Shown here: piece by piece, positions 15,936 through 22,101 of the stretch
Layout: the number at the start of each line of letters is the position of its first letter
Position numbering within the stretch: the first letter of the stretch is position 1
Assembly: GCA_035550315.1 (NCBI GenBank)
Contig: DASZPL010000168.1
Span: forward strand, 1-24,830
Length of the DNA: 24,830 nucleotides
Direction of reading: 5' to 3'
Source of the DNA: DASZPL01 sp035550315
Lineage (GTDB): Bacteria; Actinomycetota; Actinomycetes; JAFAQI01
Notes under the pieces: model-generated
What the model saw: the letters and a program-made list of their open reading frames with translations, nothing else
What the model was told of the DNA's origin: nothing
Database searches by the model: none
Translations under genes and position numbers: made by a program

Positions 15936-16386
15936 GCAGATCGACGGCTATGTCCAGCTGATCCGGGAGGATCTCGACCGCATCGCCGCGGTCGGCGGCG
16001 ACGAGGCCATGGTGCGAGCCGCTGAGCTTCTCGGGTTCGCCCTCGAGCCCGCGCTGGCTCGGCGGCTGCAAGAGGCGCTGGGCGAGGCCGCCCTCGAGCT
16101 GTCGGGGCAGCTGCCCGACGGTGGGGTGGAAGTCCGCATCGTCGGCAGCGAACCAGAGCTCGTCTACGTACCGGCGATCACCACCGCGGAGCCGGCGACC
16201 GACGAGGCCTTCGACGCCCGCATCACCCTGCGACTGCCGGAGCGGCTGAAAGCGCAGCTCGACGAGGCGGCGTCGGGGGCCGGCGTCTCCGTCAACACCT
16301 GGCTCGTCCAGACCCTCACGAAGGCCGTGGAACCCAGACCCGCAGCCACCGGCAGCCGGCGGCTGACCGGCTACGGCCGCGCCTAG
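15934..16386 (+). CDS. Ribbon-helix-helix (HicB-like) DNA-binding protein
   Basis: The 150-residue protein has a helical N-terminal part (residues 1-60), a short acidic linker and a C-terminal ribbon-helix-helix domain at about 94-132 (ARITLRLPERLKAQLDEAA then VSVNTWLVQTL). This matches the Arc/MetJ-like DNA-binding module found in HicB antitoxins and their actinobacterial relatives. No HicA-like toxin gene is adjacent, so I call it a stand-alone regulator rather than a toxin-antitoxin unit. No Shine-Dalgarno sequence precedes the ATG, which lies within nested palindromes, implying autorepression. A DUF4097 gene begins 17 bases after its stop and is probably co-transcribed. Confidence 0.8.
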   Translation: MQIDGYVQLIREDLDRIAAVGGDEAMVRAAELLGFALEPALARRLQEALGEAALELSGQLPDGGVEVRIVGSEPELVYVPAITTAEPATDEAFDARITLRLPERLKAQLDEAASGAGVSVNTWLVQTLTKAVEPRPAATGSRRLTGYGRA

Positions 16387-16403
16387 ACCTGAAAGGCGAA
16401 TCC

Positions 16404-17141
16404 ATGATCGACAAGACGTTTTCCACGACCGGCCCGGTGCGGCTGACGGTGCGACTGCACTACGGCGACATCGAGGTCACCAGCGTCGACGCCGCCGAGT
16501 CCACGGTCGAGATCGCGGGCCCGCAACGTGTGCTCGACGCGATGAGCATCGAGCAGGACGGCGACCGGATCGCGGTCCAGATGCAACGCAAGCTGTTCGG
16601 CGGCTTCAGCCATCGCCACGGCGAACCGGTGCGGGTGCGAGTGACCGTGCCGCACCGCAGCCGGCTGGAGCTGGCCAGCGCAGCGGGCGAGACGGTTCTG
16701 GACGGAACGTTCGACCGGGTCAGCGCCCAGTCGGCGGCCGGCGAGTTCCGAGCCGGCGGGGAGATCGTCGGCGACGCCACCGTCAAGACGGTCAGCAGCC
16801 ACGTGCGGCTGGCGAAGGTCGGTGGCGACCTGACCGCCCACAGCGTGTCGGGCAACGTCATCGCAGAGGCCGTCGGCGGATCCGTGTCCGCCAAGTCGGT
16901 CTCCGGCCACGTCAGCATCGGGTCGGTGCGCGACGGCCGCGTGGACGTGCAGAGCGTCTCCGGCGACGTGGAGGTCGGCATCGCTCACGGGACGAACGTG
17001 GACGTCGACGCGGTCACCGCGTCCGGGACCCTCAGCTCCGAGGTGCCGCTGTCCGGATCCCGTGGCGCGGCGACCGGCCCGACCGTCGTCGTACGCGGCA
17101 AGACGGTCAGCGGAGACGTGCGGCTGTTCCGCGCCGCCTGA
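16404..17141 (+). CDS. DUF4097 beta-strand-repeat protein
   Basis: This 245-residue protein has no signal peptide or clear membrane segment. Residues about 100-190 consist of repeated short strands with a recurring VSG/VSS turn (TVKTVSSHVRL, LTAHSVSGNV, VSAKSVSGHVSI, VDVQSVSGDVEV), the pattern of the DUF4097 beta-helix/adhesin-like family. The molecular function is unknown; in other bacteria such proteins sit beside regulators or envelope-stress genes. The start follows a GAAAGG ribosome-binding sequence. A strong hairpin lies 14 bases after the stop. Its partnership with the RHH gene upstream suggests shared regulation. Confidence 0.85.
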   Translation: MIDKTFSTTGPVRLTVRLHYGDIEVTSVDAAESTVEIAGPQRVLDAMSIEQDGDRIAVQMQRKLFGGFSHRHGEPVRVRVTVPHRSRLELASAAGETVLDGTFDRVSAQSAAGEFRAGGEIVGDATVKTVSSHVRLAKVGGDLTAHSVSGNVIAEAVGGSVSAKSVSGHVSIGSVRDGRVDVQSVSGDVEVGIAHGTNVDVDAVTASGTLSSEVPLSGSRGAATGPTVVVRGKTVSGDVRLFRAA

Positions 17142-17155
17142 CGGGCGTCCCGCTT

Positions 17156-17175
17156 CGCGACGCAGCCGCGTCGCG
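17156..17175 (+). terminator. GC-rich hairpin after the DUF4097 gene
   Basis: CGCGACGC (17156-17163) and GCGTCGCG (17168-17175) form a perfect 8-bp stem with an AGCC loop, 14 bases after the DUF4097 stop. No T-tract follows. It would be a reasonable terminator or transcript-stabilising hairpin for the RHH-DUF4097 unit. Confidence 0.5.
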
Positions 17176-17189
17176 GTTCAGGTGAACCG
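17174..17189. promoter_or_regulatory. Operator-like palindrome upstream of the fatty-acid-hydroxylase gene
   Basis: CGGTTCAGGTGAACCG has perfect 7-bp arms around a GG centre and ends 28 bases before the ATG at 17218. Its left edge overlaps the preceding hairpin by two bases. The symmetry and position suggest a regulator-binding site; no matching regulator is identifiable. Confidence 0.45.
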
Positions 17190-17217
17190 GCAGGCCGTCG
17201 TCGACGTGAGGTCGGGT

Positions 17218-18192
17218 ATGGCAACGGAGCAGCTGGTCGCGCCCCGCGCGCTCGGCTTGCCCCGGGCGACCTGGCTGCGCGGCATCTACCTGCCGACCGT
17301 CGTCGTGGCCGCCCTCACCGCCTGGCTGTGCCACGAAGGCTGGCGGGCCCTCGCCCCCTGGGGCCCGCTGCGCCAGGTGCGTACGGCGGAGTTCCAGCTC
17401 GCCGGTCCGGTGGTCCTCGGCTTCGTGCTCGTCGTCTTCGCCATCGAACGGCGCTGGCCCGCCCAGCCGCGGGCTGCACTGGCCCGCGGCCACGTCGTCG
17501 ACGCGATGTATTTCGGCGTACACGCTCTGATCGGCGTGCCGATCATGGTCCTGGCGGGTACCGGCTTCTCCTCGTTGCTGGCGCGGCACGCACCGTGGCT
17601 GGTCATCCCGCGGGTGCCCGCGGTGCCGCGGGCGCTGTTCGTGGTTCTCGCCATCATCGGCATCGACGCCTTCGACTGGCTCGCCCACTACGGAAGCCAT
17701 CGCCTCAACGCGCTGTGGCGGCTGCACGAGGTGCACCACTCGCAGGAGGAGCTGTCGATCCTGACGACGTTCCGGACGAGTCCGCTGGTCCACTTCGGCT
17801 TCATCATCACCGCTGTCCCCGTCCTCGTCCTCGCCGGCAACGCCGCCACCCCGGCGGAGCTGCTCACCGCGTTCGCCTGCTTCGGGGCGCTCCCCCACGC
17901 CAACGTGCGCTGGAGCTACGGACGGCTGGGAAGCGCGATCATCAGCCCGACCTACCACCGCGTGCACCACCGCACGTCGGGCCGGCTCGACGTCAACCTC
18001 GGCACCATCTTCACCTGGTGGGATCGGATGTCCGGACGCGCGATCTTCCCTGACCTGGACGCGCCGGTCCCCCCGACGGGGCTGGCCGGGCGCCCGGTCG
18101 CGGTCGAACAAGCAACCGACCACCCCCGCTACTTCCGGCTGGTCGGCAACCAGCTCATCCAGCCGTTCCTTCGAATCCCATCAGGGAGCTGA
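17218..18192 (+). CDS. Sterol desaturase/fatty acid hydroxylase superfamily membrane enzyme
   Basis: The 324-residue integral membrane protein has about four to five hydrophobic segments and the superfamily's di-iron histidine boxes: HYGSH (His157, His161), HEVHH (His170, His173, His174) and HRVHH (His247, His250, His251). These bind two irons and activate oxygen to hydroxylate or desaturate a lipid. In bacteria the substrates range from carotenoids and hopanoids to fatty acids; none can be singled out. The ATG at 17218 is preceded by GTGAGG at a seven-base spacing; an upstream extension would be arginine-rich and cross the terminator and palindrome. A small membrane protein gene begins one base after its stop. 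Confidence 0.88.
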   Translation: MATEQLVAPRALGLPRATWLRGIYLPTVVVAALTAWLCHEGWRALAPWGPLRQVRTAEFQLAGPVVLGFVLVVFAIERRWPAQPRAALARGHVVDAMYFGVHALIGVPIMVLAGTGFSSLLARHAPWLVIPRVPAVPRALFVVLAIIGIDAFDWLAHYGSHRLNALWRLHEVHHSQEELSILTTFRTSPLVHFGFIITAVPVLVLAGNAATPAELLTAFACFGALPHANVRWSYGRLGSAIISPTYHRVHHRTSGRLDVNLGTIFTWWDRMSGRAIFPDLDAPVPPTGLAGRPVAVEQATDHPRYFRLVGNQLIQPFLRIPSGS

Positions 18193-18193
18193 C

Positions 18194-18601
18194 GTGTTCG
18201 CTGCCCACCGCTCGACGCCGGTCCTCGCGCTCTGCGCACTCGCCGCCGGGTTGACCGTCGCCTCAGGAGCGATCCACCTCTACCTCTGGGACCACTTCTA
18301 CCGGCACATCACGACCGGCCACATGAACGCCTTGTTCCTCGTCCAGTGGATCCTGTGCTTCGTCGGCGCCGTGGCGCTGCTGGTGATGCGCAACCTCCTT
18401 GCCGTCCTCGCGAACGCCGCCCTGCTGGCCGGCACGTTCATCGGCTTCCTCATCGCGAAGTACCACCACGGCGGGTTGTTCGGCTTCGCCATCCCCGGCT
18501 TCAGCTCGTGGGAGACGCAGTGGACCACGGTCGTGGAGATCGCGGGGACGGTCGTCCTTGTCGGCGCGGCGGCGGCGATGGCACGCCGATCCGAGGCCTG
18601 A
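18194..18601 (+). CDS. Small four-helix membrane protein, unknown function
   Basis: This 135-residue protein has four evident hydrophobic helices (about residues 8-28, 44-62, 65-84 and 110-130) and little else. Histidines occur near membrane edges (AIHLYLWDHFYRHI and KYHHGG), which could bind metal or haem, but this is speculative. I do not recognise a named family. The GTG start lies one base after the upstream hydroxylase stop, so the two are almost certainly co-transcribed, and the protein may assist that enzyme. Its stop is only 16 bp from the convergent FHA gene stop. Confidence 0.75.
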   Translation: MFAAHRSTPVLALCALAAGLTVASGAIHLYLWDHFYRHITTGHMNALFLVQWILCFVGAVALLVMRNLLAVLANAALLAGTFIGFLIAKYHHGGLFGFAIPGFSSWETQWTTVVEIAGTVVLVGAAAAMARRSEA

Positions 18602-18617
18602 CCACGGCCGGTTCGCC

Positions 18618-19238
18618 CTAGAGCCAACGGCGGTCCTGAGCCACCCGGCACAGCTCCCGGCGTTTGGTGTGTGTCGGCACGTCGGCCAGCCCGGTCTTGA
18701 CGTACGCGCGGCGAAGCGCCGCCTTGATGGCGTCGACCGCGAGCGGCGTTCCCAACGCCGCCGCGATCTCGGCATTCGTCGCCGGCTCACTGCCGCGCAC
18801 CCACGGCTCGGCAAGGCAGCGGACCACCTGGAGCTGGTAGGGCGAGAGGCTGTCCGCGGCGGCGACCGCATCGCGGACACTGCTCAGCGACATCGCCTTC
18901 GTCTCGTCGACGACCTCGTCAGCCGTCAGCACGACGGTGGCCGCCACAGCCCCGAACTCCAGCCGGTCGCCGTCGCGCAACGGGCAGTCGACGAACATCG
19001 GGATCCGAGTCCCGTTGAGCATCGTCCCGTTGCGGCTGCCGCAGTCGCTGATCGTCCACGACGTCTGGGCGCGGCGGACGACGGCGTGCTCGCGGCTGAC
19101 CGAGTCGTCCTCGATGCGCAGCGCCGCGTCAGCGGCGCGCCCCACCGTGAGACCGTCGCGCAGCTCCGCCTCGGCGCCCGACTGCGTTCTGAGAGTCCCC
19201 GCCGTCACGTCAGGGGATTTGCCCGACTTCACCGACAC
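18618..19238 (-). CDS. FHA domain protein with C-terminal helix-turn-helix-like region
   Basis: The protein is about 206 residues. An N-terminal FHA domain (about residues 14-90) shows the phosphothreonine-binding signature: VGR, then SREH, then CGSRNGTMLNG. The C-terminal half (DSLSPYQLQVVRCLAEPWV, then ATNAEIAAALGTPLAVDAIKAALRRAYVKTGL) resembles a winged/LuxR-like helix-turn-helix, so the protein may be a phospho-regulated DNA binder or adaptor. It is divergent from the Ser/Thr kinase at 19299, the natural candidate to phosphorylate its partners. The start is uncertain: GTG codons at 19238, 19232 and 19208 are all possible. TAACGA lies just upstream of 19238, consistent with a leaderless or short-leader transcript. 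Confidence 0.8.
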   Translation of the reverse strand: MSVKSGKSPDVTAGTLRTQSGAEAELRDGLTVGRAADAALRIEDDSVSREHAVVRRAQTSWTISDCGSRNGTMLNGTRIPMFVDCPLRDGDRLEFGAVAATVVLTADEVVDETKAMSLSSVRDAVAAADSLSPYQLQVVRCLAEPWVRGSEPATNAEIAAALGTPLAVDAIKAALRRAYVKTGLADVPTHTKRRELCRVAQDRRWL

Positions 19239-19298
19239 CGAATCGTTAGCCAGCCAGTCAGCCGGGTAGGCATTGCGCCAGCCAGCAGAAGGAGTTTC
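19239..19298. promoter_or_regulatory. Divergent FHA/kinase promoter region
   Basis: This 60-bp gap between divergent starts carries the kinase ribosome-binding site AGAAGGAG (19287-19294), four bases before its GTG. A minus-strand TAACGA lies about 4-10 bases upstream of the candidate FHA starts. No convincing palindrome was seen. Confidence 0.35.
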
Positions 19299-20732
19299 GT
19301 GACTTCGGCAACGCGGGATCGGCTCGCGGATCGCTACCAGCTCACCGAGCGCATCGCGACCGGTGGCATGGGCGTGGTCTGGCGTGCCCGTGACGAGCGG
19401 CTCGGGCGAGACGTCGCCATCAAGCTCATTCGCCCTGAGTACGCCGACGACCCGACGTTTCGCCAGCGGCTGCGCCTGGAAGCGCGCGCCACCGCCGCGA
19501 TCCGCAGTCCGCACGTCGTCCGGCTGCACGACGTCTGCGAGTCACCGGCGCCGGACGGCGGGTGTGACGCGTTCATCGTGATGGAGCTCGTCGAGGGTCG
19601 GCCGCTGTCCAGCGTGCTGAACGATGGCCCGCTGTCAGTGGCGCTGACGACCTCGATCATCCAGCAGACCGCGTCAGCCCTAGCCGCCGCGCACGAGCAG
19701 GGCATCATTCACCGCGACATCAAGCCGGCGAACCTGATGGTCGACGGGGCCGGGGCGGTCACCGTGCTCGACTTCGGGATCGCGCGCGCCGCTGACGCCG
19801 TCGCGTTGACCGCGACCGACCTCATCCTCGGTACGGCGCGCTACATCTCCCCGGAACAGGCCGACGGCCGGGGTGCAACAGCCGCGAGCGACGTGTACTC
19901 CCTCGGCGTCGTCGCCTTCCAGTGCCTGTCCGGCGCCGTGCCGTTCGACGCCGCGTCCGATGTCGCCGTGGCGCTCGCCCACCTGCGCGAACCCGTGCCG
20001 CCGCTGCCGCCGACGGTCCCTTCGGCGCTGGCAAGCCTGGTCACGCGCATGCTCGCCAAGGCGCCTGCGGACCGGCCGCGCGCTGCGGAGGTCGTCGCGG
20101 CACTGTCCGACAACGGTCCCCTGCCGGAGACGGCGCCGATGCCCGTCGTGGCCGCCGCCGCGGCGGACCCCGGCATCACCAGGCCGATCAGGACCCGGGT
20201 GCTCACCCGCCACGACTGGGTGCGCGGCCACGACTTCCGGGACAGCCGGTCCGCGGCCATCCGGCCCGGCGTGCTGCTGCCCGCCGGCGGCCTGGCGGCC
20301 CTGCTCCTCATCGTGGCGGCGATCGTAGGCGGTCCGAACGGCGCGCCGCCCACCGCCGCGTCGGTCACGGGCGCTCCCGCCGCGACCGACACCGCCCACC
20401 ACATCGCAGCGAGCGGACCCGACGTCCGACCGTTCCGGTACCTCGGCCACGACTGGGCCAAGGTGCGCCGCGAACTCCACCGGCTCGGGCTGGTACCAGT
20501 CCCGCACTTCGCCGGCCACGGCGCCCGGCAGACCGTCGTCGGGCTCGCCCCCACCGGTCACGTACCGCGCGGCACAAAGGTGACGGTCGAGGTCTCCCGC
20601 ACGCCGGCGCCGGCCAGGCACGTCGCGGCCAAGCCGCAGGCGCCGGCCGGCCATCCCCAGCCCGCACCGCCCCCGCCGGCTCACGTGCCGCCCGGACAAG
20701 CCAAGAAGCACGGCGGTCCCGGGCCGGGTTGA
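19299..20732 (+). CDS. Transmembrane Ser/Thr protein kinase with PASTA-like repeat
   Basis: This 477-residue PknB-type kinase has a complete catalytic domain (residues about 10-275): glycine loop ATGGMGVVW, Lys42 in VAIK, HRDIKPAN with Asp140, Asp158-Phe-Gly and GTARYISPEQ. One transmembrane helix follows (about 325-345). The extracellular part has a single PASTA-like segment (about 370-430, DWAKVRRELHRLGLVPV to GTKVTVEVS), then a Pro/Ala/His-rich, lysine-containing tail. PASTA repeats bind muropeptides or cell-wall fragments, so it may sense the envelope. The GTG start has a strong AGAAGGAG site. A large hairpin separates it from the polysaccharide operon downstream. It is divergent from the FHA protein gene. 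Confidence 0.93.
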   Translation: MTSATRDRLADRYQLTERIATGGMGVVWRARDERLGRDVAIKLIRPEYADDPTFRQRLRLEARATAAIRSPHVVRLHDVCESPAPDGGCDAFIVMELVEGRPLSSVLNDGPLSVALTTSIIQQTASALAAAHEQGIIHRDIKPANLMVDGAGAVTVLDFGIARAADAVALTATDLILGTARYISPEQADGRGATAASDVYSLGVVAFQCLSGAVPFDAASDVAVALAHLREPVPPLPPTVPSALASLVTRMLAKAPADRPRAAEVVAALSDNGPLPETAPMPVVAAAAADPGITRPIRTRVLTRHDWVRGHDFRDSRSAAIRPGVLLPAGGLAALLLIVAAIVGGPNGAPPTAASVTGAPAATDTAHHIAASGPDVRPFRYLGHDWAKVRRELHRLGLVPVPHFAGHGARQTVVGLAPTGHVPRGTKVTVEVSRTPAPARHVAAKPQAPAGHPQPAPPPPAHVPPGQAKKHGGPGPG

Positions 20733-20835
20733 CCCATCCGAGGGTGAGCGGTGACCCGGTGACTTGGTTCGTCACTCGGGTTACCGCCGCCGACGGCGCG
20801 CGTTTCGGCTGGCGCCTCGGGGCGACCTAGGAATC
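20733..20835. other. Gap between kinase and polysaccharide operon
   Basis: This 103-bp region is dominated by the hairpin at 20748-20787. AGGA (20829-20832) three bases before the GTG at 20836 is the likely, tightly spaced, ribosome-binding site. No confident -35/-10 pair was recognised. Confidence 0.5.
20748..20787 (+). terminator. Long hairpin, probable terminator or attenuator
   Basis: GCGGTGACCCGGTGAC (20748-20763) pairs with GTCACTCGGGTTACCGC (20771-20787) through 16 base pairs, counting one G-T pair and one bulged T, around a seven-base loop. It begins 15 bases after the kinase stop. There is no T-tract, so it could stop transcription as an actinobacterial I-shaped terminator or tune read-through into the GT2 operon. 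Confidence 0.6.
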
Positions 20836-22101
20836 GTGCCCCTTCTGCTCTCGGCGCTGCTCCTTGTCATCTCCGCCACCCTCACCAGCGTCGCGGCGGC
20901 GACGGTCTGGTGGATGCTGCACGCCTGGCGTACGCCGCTGGCCATGAGCGACACCGAGTTCGAAAGACGCCCGGACCCGCCGCGGCTGTCGTTCTCGTTG
21001 CTCGTGCCGGCTCGCCACGAGGAAGCCGTGCTCGCGAACACGCTGAACCGGCTGACCCAGCTCGCTCATCCGGACTTCGAGGTGATCGCCATCGTCGGCC
21101 ACGACGACCCGGCGACGGAGCAGGTCGCGCGAGCGGCGGCGGCGCGCTCCGGCGGTCTGATCAGCGTCGTCGTCGACCACAACGAGCCGAAGAACAAGCC
21201 GAAGGCGCTCAACACGGCGCTGCCCCACTGCCGGGGCAGCGTGATCGGCGTGTTCGACGCAGAGGACGACGTCGACCCGCGGCTGCTGCGCGTGGTGGAC
21301 ACGGCCTTCCGCCGGGAGGACGCCCACGTCGTACAGGGCGGCGTCCAGCTGCTCGACTTCCGCTCGTCGTGGTTCTCGCTGCGCAACTGCCTCGAGTACT
21401 TCTTCTGGTTCCGCTCTCGTCTGCACCTGCACGCCCGTCATGGGTTCATCCCGCTGGGCGGCAACACGGTGTTCGTCCGCGCGGACCTGCTGAAGGCGGT
21501 GGGCGGCTGGGACGAGGACTGCCTCGCCGAGGACTGTGAGCTCGGCGTGCGGCTGTCGGCGCTCGGCGCCCGGATCGCGGTTGCGTACGACCCGCACCTG
21601 GTGACCCGGGAAGAGACGCCGCACTCGATGACCGCCCTCGTGAAGCAGCGCACCCGCTGGAACCAGGGTTTCCTTCAGGTGCTGCGCAAGGGCATCTGGC
21701 GCGAGCTGCCAACCGGCCGGCAGCGCCTGCTCGCGCGCTTCACGCTGGCCCAGCCGTTCTTGCAGGCGTTCGCGGGGATCTGCGTGCCGGCGTCCATCGC
21801 CTTCGCGCTGTTCGCCCGGGTGCCGTTGGTCGTGGCGCTCACGACCTTCGTCCCCGCGATCCCGACCGTCGCCATGATCTGCTTCGAGATCGCCGGGCTC
21901 CGCGAGTTCTGCCGCGCGTACTACGTGCGCGCCCGGATCCGTGACTATCTGACGCTCGTCGTCGGGACGCCGGTCTACCAACTGCTGCTCGGCTACGCCG
22001 CGTTGCGTGCGGTCGTCCGCGAGTCGACCGGCGACCGTGGCTGGGAGAAAACCGCCCACAGCGGCGCCCACCTGGCCAGCTCGGCCGCAGCCGCGTCATG
22101 A
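20836..22101 (+). CDS. Processive family 2 glycosyltransferase (polysaccharide synthase)
   Basis: The 421-residue membrane protein has one N-terminal transmembrane helix, a cytosolic GT-A domain and three to four C-terminal helices (about 295-400). The catalytic series of processive synthases such as BcsA and hyaluronan synthase is present: Asp141 in VFDAEDD, Glu232-Asp233 in AEDCELG (TED-equivalent acid/base), and Gln271-x-x-Arg274-Trp275 (QRTRW). It should extend and probably export a beta-linked glycan from a nucleotide sugar; no PilZ domain is fused. The GTG at 20836 is chosen because AGGA precedes it and the first membrane helix starts immediately; a TTG start further up would add an arginine-rich stretch overlapping the hairpin. 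Its stop overlaps the next ATG (ATGA). Confidence 0.9.
   Translation: MPLLLSALLLVISATLTSVAAATVWWMLHAWRTPLAMSDTEFERRPDPPRLSFSLLVPARHEEAVLANTLNRLTQLAHPDFEVIAIVGHDDPATEQVARAAAARSGGLISVVVDHNEPKNKPKALNTALPHCRGSVIGVFDAEDDVDPRLLRVVDTAFRREDAHVVQGGVQLLDFRSSWFSLRNCLEYFFWFRSRLHLHARHGFIPLGGNTVFVRADLLKAVGGWDEDCLAEDCELGVRLSALGARIAVAYDPHLVTREETPHSMTALVKQRTRWNQGFLQVLRKGIWRELPTGRQRLLARFTLAQPFLQAFAGICVPASIAFALFARVPLVVALTTFVPAIPTVAMICFEIAGLREFCRAYYVRARIRDYLTLVVGTPVYQLLLGYAALRAVVRESTGDRGWEKTAHSGAHLASSAAAAS

Noticed and set aside
15934..16386. A HicAB toxin-antitoxin system
   Set aside because: No HicA-like small toxin frame exists on either side; only the HicB-like RHH domain is present.
18399..19298. An upstream extension of the kinase reading frame by 300 residues
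   Set aside because: It would cross the small membrane-protein gene and the entire FHA gene, whereas the GTG at 19299 has a strong ribosome-binding site right before the kinase domain.
20580..20732. A possible tandem repeat in the Pro/Ala-rich kinase tail
   Set aside because: The proline-rich segments are irregular in length and sequence, typical of an extracellular linker, with no repeat unit.
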